DNA from: Rhizobium tibeticum
Lineage (GTDB): Bacteria; Pseudomonadota; Alphaproteobacteria; Rhizobiales; Rhizobiaceae
Reading direction: 5' to 3'
NCBI RefSeq assembly: GCF_900110205.1
Contig: NZ_FOCV01000028.1
Coordinates: 1-64,000 of the forward strand
DNA length: 64,000 nt
Both the position numbers and the translations under genes were made by a program. The notes under the pieces are model-generated. The model saw only the letters and a list, made by a program, of their open reading frames with translations, was not told the origin of the DNA and did not search any database. How positions within the stretch are numbered: position 1 is the stretch's first letter; every line of letters starts with the position of its first letter. This document shows positions 34,893 to 44,314 of the stretch, piece by piece.

Positions 34893-35300
34893 TCAGCGCC
34901 AGCCGGAGACCGCACCTTCGACAAAGACCTCGTCGAGGTTGGCTTCGAGAAGCTTCAGGATGCGGTCGTTGACGGCGACGCATTCGTTGATCCAGTTGCG
35001 ATCGAGCTTGCCGTGCCGGCCGAACCGCTCTGAGGGCACATAGACGATCGTGAAATGCGGATAGTCCGTGCCATCCGGCGCGACATGGACATGGGGACCT
35101 TCGACGTCGATCACCGTTCCGCCCGTGCCGTACGACGTGCGGATCACCATGCCGGGGTGAACGAGTGCCGCAACATCCGGCGCGCCGGCCGGCGTCGAAC
35201 GATAATGGCCGGGGTCGGGCGCCCCGAGCTCGGCCGCGCAGAGGGAGTGAGCGAGATATTGCAGCTGTTCGCCGGGCCGCGGTTTACGTCTGATCTGCAT
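34893..35300 (-). CDS. Hypothetical plasmid protein, 135 aa
   Basis: MQIRRKPRPGEQLQYLAHSL, APDVAALVHPGMVIRTSYGT, TVIDVEGPHVHVAPDGTDYP, then a helical C-terminus NWINECVAVNDRILKLLEAN. The central strands resemble a small beta-barrel. It is found in the same accessory cluster as DUF1173 genes in rhizobia in my memory, but I cannot name a function. GGAGGCTGGCA precedes the ATG. Confidence 0.6.
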   Translation of the reverse strand: MQIRRKPRPGEQLQYLAHSLCAAELGAPDPGHYRSTPAGAPDVAALVHPGMVIRTSYGTGGTVIDVEGPHVHVAPDGTDYPHFTIVYVPSERFGRHGKLDRNWINECVAVNDRILKLLEANLDEVFVEGAVSGWR

Positions 35301-35467
35301 TGCCAGCCTCCTTCGATATTTTTGTATGGCACGAACGGCGCGGCGGGCCGCTGGAAGCCTGTCTACCCACCCGAAGCCGCCGCTTCTGCCAGCCGCACTC
35401 TCCCCCTCGATCGTCCGGCGCCGTCGGCTTCGCTTCTAGACACGCTGGTTGCATCGCGTCGCGCCGT

Positions 35468-35496
35468 TTTACTGTCAATTTTTTTAATAGTATAAT
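35468..35496 (+). promoter_or_regulatory. Sigma-70-type promoter of the DUF1173 gene
   Basis: TTTACT (35468-35473), a 17-bp AT-rich spacer, and a perfect TATAAT (35491-35496). The -10 overlaps the ATG at 35495, so transcription would begin near 35503, downstream of that ATG; the real translation start must lie later. Confidence 0.6.
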
Positions 35497-35542
35497 GCAT
35501 GATCGACATGTAGCTTTGACAACAAAGACGGAGAAGACAAAG

Positions 35543-36733
35543 GTGCGAAAGTTCTCGATCGGTGACCGGGTGATCGGGGAATCATCGCCCGAATTGCAGG
35601 AATTTCTACCGCAGGCCTACGAGCAGCGGCTTCGCCCGATGTGCATGTGCAAGGCGCCACCGGCGCCGATGTACATCGCACGGGTCGAAGACCAGTATCT
35701 CATCAAGCGGATGCCGCTGTCGGGACGCGATCACGATCCGGCCTGCTCTTCCTACGAGCCTCCCTACGAGCTTTCCGGCCTCGGCCCGTTGATCGGCAAT
35801 GCAATCCAGATCGATGCCAGTGGCAGGGCCGACCTGAAGCTGGAATTTTCCCTGACGAAACGCGGGCCTCGCGCCGCGCCCAGCGCGCCGGCTGAGACGT
35901 CCGAACATGGGATCCGTAGCGAGCCCAGGAAATTGTCGTTGCGGGCGATGCTGCATTATCTCTGGGAGGCGGGCGAACTGACGGAATGGCGTTCGACCTG
36001 GGCCGGCCGGCGCGGCTGGGGCCGGGTGCGAGCAAGCCTTCTCAATGCTGCGGCGCAGATGACGGCAAGAGGTGCCATCTTGGGCGAAATGCTCTTCGTG
36101 CCGGAAGTGTTTCATCCCGAAGACAAGGATGGTATCGCCGCCCGCCGTGTAGTTGCACTCAAGGGCGTGCAGGCGACCGGCTCGGGTCCGCGCAAGCTGA
36201 TGATGATCGTGGCAGAAGTGAAGGAGTTTTCCGCCGCACGCGAGGGGCAAAAGATCGTGGTGCGGCATATGCCTTTTCCGCTGATGATCGAGGAGGGAGC
36301 TTGGCGGCGGCTCGCGGCACGCTATGAGCTCGAACTCGAACTGTGGCGCTCGAATGAGACGTTCCATCTGATCGTCATCGCCACCTTCGGCGTTTCGGCC
36401 GCCGGCATTGCGGCGGTCGAAGAGGTCGCCCTGATGGTGGTCAACGAGAACTGGCTGCCGTTCGAGGACATCCACGAGCTTCGGCTTCTGGAGAAGCTCG
36501 GCCACCTCAAGCGAAAGAGCGTCAAAGGGTTGCGTTTCAATCTGCCACGGGATGCACCGATCGTGTCCGTGACATTGCCCGAACAGAAGCCGGCTCCCGT
36601 CGCCATGTTCATCGTGCCGGCAAGCGCCGGAGAGGAATTTGAGCGGGCGCTAGCTGACATGATCGAGGCGAGGTCGGAGATCACGTCCTGGGTCTGGCGG
36701 GTGGCGGAGGGTGAAATCCCACGCCTGCCTTGA
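35543..36733 (+). CDS. DUF1173-family protein
   Basis: A 396-aa protein (VRKFSIGDRVIGESSPELQE, RPMCMCKAPPAPMYIARVED, LKRMPLSGRDHDPAC-like and HDPACSSYEPPYELSGL). The CMC and the HDPACSSYEP motifs contribute Cys/His residues that could bind zinc. The GTG at 35543 is chosen: GGAG lies nine bases upstream, and the earlier ATG at 35495 lies inside the promoter -10 box. DUF1173 proteins are found on plasmids of Rhizobiales and relatives; function unknown. It stands alone on the plus strand amid minus-strand genes. Confidence 0.75.
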   Translation: MRKFSIGDRVIGESSPELQEFLPQAYEQRLRPMCMCKAPPAPMYIARVEDQYLIKRMPLSGRDHDPACSSYEPPYELSGLGPLIGNAIQIDASGRADLKLEFSLTKRGPRAAPSAPAETSEHGIRSEPRKLSLRAMLHYLWEAGELTEWRSTWAGRRGWGRVRASLLNAAAQMTARGAILGEMLFVPEVFHPEDKDGIAARRVVALKGVQATGSGPRKLMMIVAEVKEFSAAREGQKIVVRHMPFPLMIEEGAWRRLAARYELELELWRSNETFHLIVIATFGVSAAGIAAVEEVALMVVNENWLPFEDIHELRLLEKLGHLKRKSVKGLRFNLPRDAPIVSVTLPEQKPAPVAMFIVPASAGEEFERALADMIEARSEITSWVWRVAEGEIPRLP

Positions 36734-36822
36734 TCCACAATCCTTATATCCGGAGGGCGTTAACAGTCCGCAGCGAATAAATAGCTCGACGGTGTCGAAG
36801 CTTTACCCGCCCGACGGAATCC

Positions 36823-36955
36823 ATGAAACCTGCGAAAAAACCGTTCGTTGTGGAGATCAAGAACCCGCGTCGCCTGTCCCGTGGCAGCGGGAGAGCAGGT
36901 CACCGGCGAAGAGATGGCCGAAGAGGGTGATGACGCAGCACCTCTGCCGCGCTGA
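36823..36955 (+). pseudogene. Small basic-acidic protein gene, apparent frameshift
   Basis: The ATG at 36823 opens MKPAKKPFVVEIKNPRR. A frame change at about 36870 gives AAGEQVTGEEMAEEGDDAAP, a plausible acidic tail with stop at 36953-36955. Without the shift the frame continues into RLSRGSGRAGHRRRDGRRG and stops. The N-terminal 'KKPFVVEIK' looks like the start of a small plasmid protein seen downstream of DUF1173 genes. Length is too small to be sure. Confidence 0.4.
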
Positions 36956-36984
36956 AGCGGTGTCGGAGAAGAACGCCGGCGACA

Positions 36985-37311
36985 TTAGCGCTTGATCGCA
37001 TCGTACACCAGCTTCGGAACCACCCATCCATTCAGGTAGAAGTGTCGCTTGGCCTTGAGGCGGGCGATATAGGCGTCCTGCTCTGCGTATGAGCCAAGCC
37101 GGTTGAAGTGGGTCCGGGAATAATCGATCATTCCGTCCCCTTCGCTGAGTTCGAGCTTGCCTGCTGCAGCCAGCTCCTCGATGTGGGACCGGAGCGTTTT
37201 GACGACGCGTCGAAGCGGTATTGCCGGTCGAGTGCGGTCTGCAGTCGGCCCGATTGCATTGGTGAGAGTGAATCTGTCTTGAACAGGGACATGGGTAACG
37301 CCTTTCCTCAT
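36985..37311 (-). CDS. Hypothetical protein, 108 aa
   Basis: MRKGVTHVPVQDRFTLTNAI, then VVKTLRSHIEELAAAGKLEL, GMIDYSRTHFNRLGSYAEQD, YIARLKAKRHFYLNGWVVPK. The ATG overlaps the stop of the preceding gene (ATGA), so translation is coupled. The composition is that of a real soluble protein. No family recognised. Confidence 0.6.
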   Translation of the reverse strand: MRKGVTHVPVQDRFTLTNAIGPTADRTRPAIPLRRVVKTLRSHIEELAAAGKLELSEGDGMIDYSRTHFNRLGSYAEQDAYIARLKAKRHFYLNGWVVPKLVYDAIKR

Positions 37312-38309
37312 GAGTCGACTTGGCGTGAAGCCGGATTGAAGCTCGATTTGTTTCGCGCGACGACGTCCTGGCGATGGCGCCTGACGGCCACCATCACGTC
37401 TTCAAGGAACTCCTCCGGTTCGCCTTCTCGGAAGGCGCCATCCTCGGACCAGAGCAGGGTCTCGACGAACGCCGGGGCGAAATCGAAATCGAAGGTGAAA
37501 CCTTCATCCTCAAGGTCCTCGAAAACGGCGGCATGGACATCAAGTGCGAAGGGCACGATCTCGCGAACATGAGAACGCATCGCCTGCCATCCGACCGCAT
37601 CCCAGACTTCGGACATGCCGGCGATATTGTCCGGCACCGGTCGCCCATCCTGATGCAGCCCGCGGAAATAAAGCATCGCCTCCCAGATGCATAGAGCCGT
37701 CTCAAGCTCTTTCACCGTAAATGGGTCGAGAGCTGCGCCACCAGCCATAGCGCTATCGTCTTCTGGCAAAGCAGCCGACGATGCCGCAGGCGGGAGGGCG
37801 TTATCCTGAAGCCTGAACCGGGCGAGAAGATCCTCGCTTGTAGCATGGTGGATCGCCTTGTCGGTGATCAGCGAAACGCTGGCGCCGAAGCTCTCCGGAC
37901 GTTGAGAGGGGTGATTCATCCATTGGATGATCGTGACCTCGCGCAGATCCGCTGACCGCGCGACGATGCCCTGAACCACGAACGGCCACGGAAACTGGCT
38001 GAGGTCGATGTCGATCATCGCATCGTCCTCGGCAGTGTTGCTGCCTGCCGGCAGAAGGGCAAGGACGCGGCCGGCGATGAAGATGGTAAGCGGATCCTCG
38101 GCATATTGCACCGAGGCGTGAAACGCGGCGATCAGCTCGCTGCGCGGCACGCGGACCGGGTTGGTCGGTCCGACATCCGTGAACAGGACAAGACCCTCTT
38201 CAGTTTCGCTGCATTCGAGCACATTGGTGAGAAGCAGCATTTCGAGCTTGCTGATGTCGGCTACCGGAATGGGCGGATGGCTATAGATTCTGGTTTCAAG
38301 CGCAGTCAT
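37308..38309 (-). CDS. Hypothetical protein, 333 aa
   Basis: MTALETRIYSHPPIPVADIS, LLTNVLECSETEEGLVLFTD, PWPFVVQGIVARSADLREVT and the acidic DLEDEGFTFDFDFAPAFVE. The start is the ATG complementary to 38307-38309 with GGAAGG upstream; the longer ORF continues through a hairpin. The protein is acidic and has no transmembrane segment. It forms a two-gene operon with the 108-aa gene. Unknown family, consistently part of rhizobial accessory clusters of this kind as far as I can judge. Confidence 0.6.
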   Translation of the reverse strand: MTALETRIYSHPPIPVADISKLEMLLLTNVLECSETEEGLVLFTDVGPTNPVRVPRSELIAAFHASVQYAEDPLTIFIAGRVLALLPAGSNTAEDDAMIDIDLSQFPWPFVVQGIVARSADLREVTIIQWMNHPSQRPESFGASVSLITDKAIHHATSEDLLARFRLQDNALPPAASSAALPEDDSAMAGGAALDPFTVKELETALCIWEAMLYFRGLHQDGRPVPDNIAGMSEVWDAVGWQAMRSHVREIVPFALDVHAAVFEDLEDEGFTFDFDFAPAFVETLLWSEDGAFREGEPEEFLEDVMVAVRRHRQDVVARNKSSFNPASRQVDS

Positions 38310-38335
38310 GACGTTTCCTTCCGGGGAACGGAAAA

Positions 38336-38355
38336 GCCCGGCACGACGGCCGGGC
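38336..38355 (-). terminator. Hairpin just upstream of the 38309 gene start
   Basis: GCCCGGC (38336-38342) pairs with GCCGGGC (38349-38355). On the minus strand TTTTCCGTTCCCCGGAAGGAAACGTC separates it from the ATG; the stem ends 27 bases before the AUG. Same architecture as at 34816, 39604 and 41034. Confidence 0.65.
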
Positions 38356-38389
38356 GACAAAAGAGAGGGATGAGGGGGGATTGATGGGA

Positions 38390-39580
38390 TCAGGCGGCGC
38401 TTTCAAGCAGCTTCTTCGCCTTGCTTTCAAGCTCAAGCCTGGTGTCCTGATGCGACTTTCCTCGCGCGAGCGCGGTGATCCCCTGCACAAAATCGAAAAT
38501 CGACTCGGGTGGTCTTCCCTCCTCGCTGAGAACGGTCTCGATAATCTTGCCGGTTTCGGCCTTTGAGAAGCCGCGTTTGCGCAGGAACTCTGAGCGATCG
38601 TCGTCGGTGCGGGCGACGGTGCGCTCACGCGCGGCGCGGATGCCGGCAATGAACGGCGCAGGTGAGGAATTGGCGAAGCTCGTCAATGCCGGGGCTGCTT
38701 CGTGAGTGAAACGTTGCGCTGCGAATTTCGAGTGGCGGATAGTAATCTCCTCGAAATTCTCGGTGCCCCAGAGGTTGCGATTGGCACAAACAGCCCTCAG
38801 GTAAAAACTTGCAATCCCTAGCGTTTTTGAACCCACTTCTGAGTTCCAGGCGTAGAACCCGCGGAAATACAAATCGGGTTCGCCATTCGGCAGTCGTCCG
38901 GCTTCGATCGGGTGAGTGTCATCGCAAAGAAAGACGAAGACGTCGCGATCGCTGGCGTACAGCGTCGTCGTATCCTTCGTGATGTCGACAAAGGGATTGT
39001 GGGTCATGGTCGACCAGTCGAGCAGACCGGGAACTTTCCAGATCGTGTCGCCTGTGCCATTGCCAGCAATGTTCATGATCGCGGCGATCAAATCCTTATC
39101 CCAGATCCGGCCGTATTCGGGACCGGTCACCGCCCGCAGTTCAAGGCGACCGTCGTCCATCTCCAGCGTTTTGACCATTTCGGCATTATGATTGAGGAGT
39201 CCGTGCTGGAGGTTGATCGCCGCCAACGGCGCGGGCAGCTGGCGCATATAACTCGCAGGTGCACCGACCAGGCTGCAGAGCTGGCCATAGCTCCAGTGCG
39301 TCGGGGCCAAGGGCTCGCGCCCGCCGGGAACGATCAGGGACAATCGGTCGGCATTGTCACGGGTGGCCTCGACGCGGATCTCGGCGGTCTCGACTGTGCG
39401 GACGCGAGCGCGTTCCGTCCTGGCGCTGACGGCGCGATGCAGATCGGAAAGCGACAGATAGCGCTCGTCGTCGGGACGCGAAAACCATTCTGACGAAACG
39501 CGGCCGATGCGTTCGCCGCGGGATATATCGACCTTGAATCCAGACGATGTCGGTCGCGGATTGGAAATCATGGTGTTCAT
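38390..39580 (-). CDS. DUF932-domain protein
   Basis: A 396-aa protein. The DUF932 core is seen in LSDLHRAVSARTERARVRTV, PLAPTHWSYGQLCSLVGAPA, TGPEYGRIWDKDLIAAIMNI, TLYASDRDVFVFLCDDTHPI and FRGFYAWNSEVGSKTLGIAS. This family is plasmid- and phage-borne with unknown activity. AGGAG lies 11 bases before the ATG. It appears complete, unlike the DUF932-type fragment at 7815-8033, which belongs to a different branch. Confidence 0.85.
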   Translation of the reverse strand: MNTMISNPRPTSSGFKVDISRGERIGRVSSEWFSRPDDERYLSLSDLHRAVSARTERARVRTVETAEIRVEATRDNADRLSLIVPGGREPLAPTHWSYGQLCSLVGAPASYMRQLPAPLAAINLQHGLLNHNAEMVKTLEMDDGRLELRAVTGPEYGRIWDKDLIAAIMNIAGNGTGDTIWKVPGLLDWSTMTHNPFVDITKDTTTLYASDRDVFVFLCDDTHPIEAGRLPNGEPDLYFRGFYAWNSEVGSKTLGIASFYLRAVCANRNLWGTENFEEITIRHSKFAAQRFTHEAAPALTSFANSSPAPFIAGIRAARERTVARTDDDRSEFLRKRGFSKAETGKIIETVLSEEGRPPESIFDFVQGITALARGKSHQDTRLELESKAKKLLESAA

Positions 39581-39603
39581 GATGAAGTCTCCTGAAACGA
39601 AAG

Positions 39604-39636
39604 AGCCCGGCTGACCGCTCCTGCGACAACCGGGCT
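39604..39636 (-). terminator. Hairpin just upstream of the DUF932 gene start
   Basis: AGCCCGG (39604-39610) pairs with CCGGGCT (39630-39636) with a 19-nt loop. On the minus strand CTTTCGTTTCAGGAGACTTC follows and then the ATG. The stem ends 24 bases before the AUG. Confidence 0.6.
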
Positions 39637-39734
39637 GGTGAGATGAACGATGAATTGCGGCCGCAAGACCTGGCTGAGAGGCATACGGTCAAGACAGACA
39701 AGCGCGCCGCCCGAGGGCAACGCACGGCGACTGG

Positions 39735-40154
39735 TCAATCAATCGCCTGAAAGATCTCCGCGGCTTCGGGGTGGTCAGCAGAATAGGCGTAGAGGCGGCC
39801 GTAGCCTTCGGAGAGACGCTCGGATTGATGCAGGAAGGAGAGATGCGAGAAGGCAAACAGCGTGGCGATAATCCCGGCAGCTTCCGCCGAGACTTCCCCC
39901 TGAAAGCCGGTGATCTCGCCGGTGATCCTGAAACGCGATTTGGACGTCGGAGCAAGAAACAGAGGTTTGCCCTCGTGCTCGTAGAAATCCCAGAATCCGC
40001 CGCCGTCGAGGGGGCTGAGCCGCTCCATGAGGCCGTAGACCGCGTTCTCGCCAATGATCAGGAGCGGGCGCCCAAAGAGGATTGGAAGGAAATCCAGGCG
40101 GCGCTCGTCGGGGACGATGGAAGCAGTTTGGGGTGTGACTTCAGATATCGGCAT
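39735..40154 (-). CDS. ArdB/KlcA-type antirestriction protein
   Basis: A 139-aa protein: RRLDFLPILFGRPLLIIGEN, VYGLMERLSPLDGGGFWDFY, NTGF-like EITGFQGEVSAEAAGIIATL, SFLHQSERLSEGYGRLYAYS. The 'FGRPLL..GE..VY..M..L...Y.GG.W.FY' pattern and the final YA..HPE..EI..AID are the antirestriction (Pfam 03230) signature. Such proteins protect incoming plasmid DNA from type I restriction. Start at the ATG complementary to 40152-40154, with TCTGGAGAAAGATCG upstream. Confidence 0.9.
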   Translation of the reverse strand: MPISEVTPQTASIVPDERRLDFLPILFGRPLLIIGENAVYGLMERLSPLDGGGFWDFYEHEGKPLFLAPTSKSRFRITGEITGFQGEVSAEAAGIIATLFAFSHLSFLHQSERLSEGYGRLYAYSADHPEAAEIFQAID

Positions 40155-40355
40155 CGATCTTTCTCCAGAGAGGCAACAGGGTTCCAGCCGGACGCCCTCT
40201 CTCCACGGTCCGGCCTCGCCCCTCTTCCCGGCCCCACTCTCCTCTCTCACGGTCGCCGCAAAACCGACCGCAACGGTCGGTCTTGGTCGTAAGAAAGAGC
40301 GGCGCCAGAGTGCGTGGATGGACCGCATTGAAGAGGCGAAGCGGTCCAGCAACGC

Positions 40356-41012
40356 CTAATCTGGATGGAGGCGAAGTTGGGTCGCTCGGACGGCAGCCAT
40401 TGCCGCGCGAAACTCGGCATTGCTCACAGCATCGGAGAGATCGATCGTTGCTACTATGGATTCACAAGCCGATCGGATCTCCTCGTCGCTTACCGCATCC
40501 GGCGACAGCCCCTTGAAACTCGGATCAACATCGAGGACCGCAGCTATCGCGCCGCGGACCCGCTCCTCCTGCAGACGTACGAGGACATGGCCCGGCTTCG
40601 GCGCGTCGGCCGGCTCGGCGGGGTCGGGCGCATAAGCGAGAATGGCCTCGCCCCGCGCTATCGCCCAGGCCGATTTGGCCAACCAACCGACTGATGGAGG
40701 TCGCGCCGCCTGGACCTCGTGGAACAGGATCTTCAGCAAGCCGAGCAGAATTTCGAAGTGGTGGGCGCGGCGCTGAACGGATTCATCAAACTGCGAAGGT
40801 ATCGTGATTGGCGATCCTGCATGGGCGGTGTTCTCACCTTCCCAGATGCCCGTCACATGGATTTCGCCCGAGGAATCGTAGTCCTTCTTCAGGGATTCCC
40901 AGTTGTCGTCGCCCAGCGCCGCCTTGCAGGCATCTTCTGGCGTGTCGGCAACATAGGTCCCATGCCGGAATACCGGCAGTGTGTAGGTCGTTTCAATCGT
41001 ATAGGCAGGCAT
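40356..41012 (-). CDS. Hypothetical protein, 218 aa
   Basis: MPAYTIETTYTLPVFRHGTY, VADTPEDACKAALGDDNWES, KKDYDSSGEIHVTGIWEGEN. The first ~75 residues resemble a small module seen in other plasmid proteins (YTV..TY.LPV.R...Y.A.T..EAC..A). The rest is helical (FEILLGLLKILFHEVQAARP). No function known. It lies between ArdB and the ParB-like gene with a terminator-like hairpin 22 bases before its start. Confidence 0.6.
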   Translation of the reverse strand: MPAYTIETTYTLPVFRHGTYVADTPEDACKAALGDDNWESLKKDYDSSGEIHVTGIWEGENTAHAGSPITIPSQFDESVQRRAHHFEILLGLLKILFHEVQAARPPSVGWLAKSAWAIARGEAILAYAPDPAEPADAPKPGHVLVRLQEERVRGAIAAVLDVDPSFKGLSPDAVSDEEIRSACESIVATIDLSDAVSNAEFRAAMAAVRATQLRLHPD

Positions 41013-41033
41013 GACGCTCTCCTGAAAACAGAG

Positions 41034-41057
41034 AAGCCCGGCGCGGTGGCCGGGCTT
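41034..41057 (-). terminator. Hairpin just upstream of the 41012 gene start
   Basis: AAGCCCGGC (41034-41042) pairs perfectly with GCCGGGCTT (41049-41057). On the minus strand CTCTGTTTTCAGGAGAGCGTC follows and then the ATG; the stem ends 22 bases before the AUG. This is the strongest of the four. Confidence 0.7.
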
Positions 41058-41081
41058 TCGTGAGTGTGCGTATTGGAGTGG

Positions 41082-43211
41082 TTATTCGGCGGCTTCGAGA
41101 TGTTCGCCGTCGCCATCGATCGAGCCGGTGGCCGCGTCTGGGGCTTCCTGATCTTCCGTCAGGAAGGATGGCAGATCGATGTCGGCGGCATCGTCCTCGA
41201 CGACAGCATCCGATACGACGGCACTGACCTCGGCCTCCGTCGGGATCTGATCGAGCGGGAGCCGCAGCACTTCGGGAAGCCATCCGCTGCCTTCCAGCAA
41301 CCGGGCGGCTTCGCGCGCCATATCGGGCTTTTTCAGGTGATCGATCAGTTGCGCGGACTGCTCGCCCTCGCCTCGCGGACCGCCTGCAGGATATGCGCCT
41401 TGGTCACGCGGCCGAGATAATTATCGACCGTCGGCGCCCAGCCGGCTGCGACCATGCCGAAGCCGAGCGAGCTGCGTGGCGTGGGCGTTTTCCTTGGCCC
41501 GCCTGTTCCATGCCTGCACGGTTGCGTTCACCGACAGCGAGACGCAATGGGCAAAGAGAGCCATGCGGCTATCCTGGTCGAGCGCGATCAGGTAGTCCCA
41601 GACCTCGTCGGCATTGCCGGGGAGATCATAGCCCCAGGATTCCTGCCGCTCCTCGATCTCCTTTGCCCAGACCGTGTCGCCGAGCCCCTGCGTCTGGCTG
41701 AAGGCGGTGTGCTGGAGGGTGATCTCCAGGCATGAGTCGCTGCCATATCGATAGAAGATCTTCAGGACCACGACATGCAAGGCGGCGATGAAGGCCATCA
41801 CCGGATCGTTCGCCAGCGCATTGCGGAGTGCAACGGTGCGGGCCGCCGTCAGATCCTCGATGACTCGATCGGAAAGCGGACGAACCTTGCCGTCGTCTTC
41901 CTCCGGTTCTTCGACACCGACAGGTTTCCCGTTGACCGAGATGCCGCCATTCGAAGAAGTGGCGAAGTCGGCGTCGTCACTATCGCCGTGGCTACCTTGG
42001 ACGTCACCACCTTCCGGCTCGGCGACCAGCTCGTCCTCGGGCCGCACGAAACCGCGTTCGATTTTCAGTTCGCCATTGGCGGCAAGCGAGACGAAGGCGC
42101 CGCCGCGAGCGACCTCTTCCGGGTCAAAGACGTAGGGTCGGTCGTTGAGGGCATCCAGCTCGTTGCCCAGCTCATCGAGGCGCGCTTCGATCTCGTCGGA
42201 CTGCTCGTCCGCCTCAGCGTATTCCGCGTCGAGCTTGTCGTATTCGGTCTTCAGCGCATCATGCCGCGCAAGTTCCTCATCGGTGAATTCGGCCCGGTCG
42301 CCGTAGAAGCGGCGAAGACCGGACGTGTGGCCGTAAGGGAAGTCAAATGCGGCCTCGACCCACTTCCAGCCTTCCTGATCCCTGAGGACTTCCGTGTCCG
42401 CAGTCAGCCTCTCCAGCACCAGTTGCTCCAGGAGCGCCGGATCCTGCAGCCATCCGCCGTTGTCCTGCTCGAACAGGTCACGCATCACGACACCGCCGGC
42501 TGCTTCATAGACCTCGATGCCGACATAGACGGCGCGACGATCGGAGGCCCGGACCGCGGTTTCGGTCAGCATCCGGCGGATGTAGTAGGCGTCCTGATTA
42601 TGCGACCGCGAGATCGTGTCCCACACCTGTTCCTGACGGACATGATCGTTGGTGATCGAGAACGCCATCACCTGGCCGAGTTTCATCTCGTCATTGGAAT
42701 AGAGTTCGAGCAGCCGGGGCGAGACCGACGCCAGCCGCAGGCGCTGCTTCACCGTTGCGACCGACATATGGAAGCGGGCGGCGATGTCCTCCTCGTCGAG
42801 CCCCTGCTCGCGCAGCGTCATGATGGCCCGGAACTCGTCCAGTGGATGGAGATCGAGGCGCTTGACGTTTTCGGCGAGAGAATCCTCGACTTCGAGGGTG
42901 TCACCCTTGCTGACGATGCAGGGAATGGCTGCCGTCTTACACAGCTTCTTCTGGTTGACCAGCAGCTCTAGCGCGCGGTAACGACGTCCACCCGCCGGGA
43001 TCCGATAGATGCCCGTCTCGTTACCGTCGCCATCGACTTCGGCGCGGACATTGAGGCTGGTCAGCAATCCACGATGCGCGATATCCTGAGCAAGTTCCTC
43101 GATCGACACGCCCGCTTTCGTCTTGCGGACGTTCTGCTGGCTGAGAACGAGCTTGTTAAAGGGGATGTCACGTCCCGCATTGAGCGTGATTTTCTGAATG
43201 GCCTGTGCCAT
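41082..43211 (-). pseudogene. ParB-like nuclease-domain protein (second copy), two frameshifts near the 3' end
   Basis: The main frame (43211-41421) carries the ParB nuclease box (VLSQQNVRKTKAGVSIEELA, YRIPAGGRRYRALELLV, VEDSLAENVKRLDLHPLDEF) and an HTH (GLDEEDIAARFHMSVATVKQ). At about 41473 the frame shifts: the conserved ending FGMVAAGWAPTVDNYLGRVT lies in another frame, and near 41358 a second shift leads to DHLKKPDMAREAARLLEGSG and an acidic tail to 41082. Most of the protein (596 aa) is still open and could be stable, so loss of function is likely but not certain. The first copy at 5465-7521 is more damaged. Confidence 0.75.
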
Positions 43212-43977
43212 GTCGTTTCTCCGTAGCGGGCTGGCCGGAGCCTCTCTCCGACAACCTCAACCCGCCACGAACACCCCTTCCCCCCTCTCCCTCCAACCTC
43301 ATCCGCCGCCATCACCGCTTCCCGCCGGCATCCGCCTCATCGCCGGCCGCAGAGAGAGGCCCGTTCAGCCACGGGGCCATCTGCTTTCGCATGATGCCGA
43401 ACGGCCCGCAGATCTCCGTTGCAGGCGCGCTTCCCGTCACAACGCCCTCCTCACGGAACGGCTCCACGAGATGGCTCATCGCGTCGAGGTAGACGGCTCC
43501 TCCGACGACTCAGACATCGGCGAACGGCTCGCGGCCATATTTCGCCGTTAAGGCTATTTGCTCGACGGCATGTCCGCCGGGGTGCAAAGCCTTCTCCTCG
43601 GCCAGCCGACCGAAAACTCCCTCCAGCCTCTTAACTCGCCGCCGTCGGCCCTCCCTCCTCTTCCTATGCCGCCACCCGTCCCGCTTAGGGCCAATGCTTC
43701 CGTTGACACGATGCGCAGCAGAAAATTGAGGACAATTTCAATGGGATGTCGTAACCTGTCCTTGGAGCGGTACGCGCTGCTCTGGGGCGTCGAAACCCCT
43801 GTATCTAATGGTTGGGCCTACCTAAAAGGCTCCCTCCTTGACCTTCAGCGTCGGGGAGCCTGTGGCGTATGTCCAGGTTCTCGCGAACTAAAGGCTACAG
43901 GGCTGTGGATACACGGTTTCGAACTCCCCGCGGCCGGGGGTCAATGAGTATTGAACGGCGGGGGCGGACCGCCAGCA
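43212..43977. other. Non-coding stretch upstream of the ParB-like gene
   Basis: About 765 bp without a credible gene; the open frames are Arg/Pro-rich shadows. Next to the ParB-like start the transcribed strand can form GCGGGTTG ... CAGCCCGC around a GGAG-rich loop (43226-43265). AGGCTCCC (43827-43834) and GGGAGCCT (43854-43861) form another stem, on either strand, which could belong to a small RNA or terminator. Confidence 0.4.
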
Positions 43978-43995
43978 ATGCTTGAGGAGAAATCG

Positions 43996-44301
43996 TTGAA
44001 AAACCCACCCTATTATACTTTCTACACCTACTCGGTTGCCGGCATCCCACAGGAGGAAAGGTGGAAGCCAACGGGCATTTCGGATATTTTCTTTGAAAGT
44101 CTTGAGGAGGCTCGCAGCGCGGTGATTGCCATGCGCGACGACGTTGCGGCTGACCCTGAGATGGGATGGGCGACGACGGTGATCGAGAAGATGGAGACGA
44201 TCCCATTGGATCAGGCCGCCGTCATTGCATTGCTAAATCATGGTCCCGGACGCGTTGTCGCACGCTGTGAAATCGTCGAGACATTTGGCTCGAAGACGTA
44301 G
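43996..44301 (+). CDS. Hypothetical protein, about 101 aa
   Basis: Reads LKNPPYYTFYTYSVAGIPQE, GISDIFFESLEEARSAVIAM, WATTVIEKMETIPLDQAAVI. A TTG at 43996 with GAGGAG six bases upstream is the best start; an ATG at 43978 would also work in frame. The composition and tyrosine-rich start look real. No family recognised. It is convergent with the IHF-like gene. Confidence 0.55.
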   Translation: MKNPPYYTFYTYSVAGIPQEERWKPTGISDIFFESLEEARSAVIAMRDDVAADPEMGWATTVIEKMETIPLDQAAVIALLNHGPGRVVARCEIVETFGSKT

Positions 44302-44314
44302 ATGAGCCGCGCCG

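Noticed and set aside
41775..42971. 398-codon plus-strand ORF within the second ParB-like gene
   Set aside because: Shadow frame opposite a recognised family.
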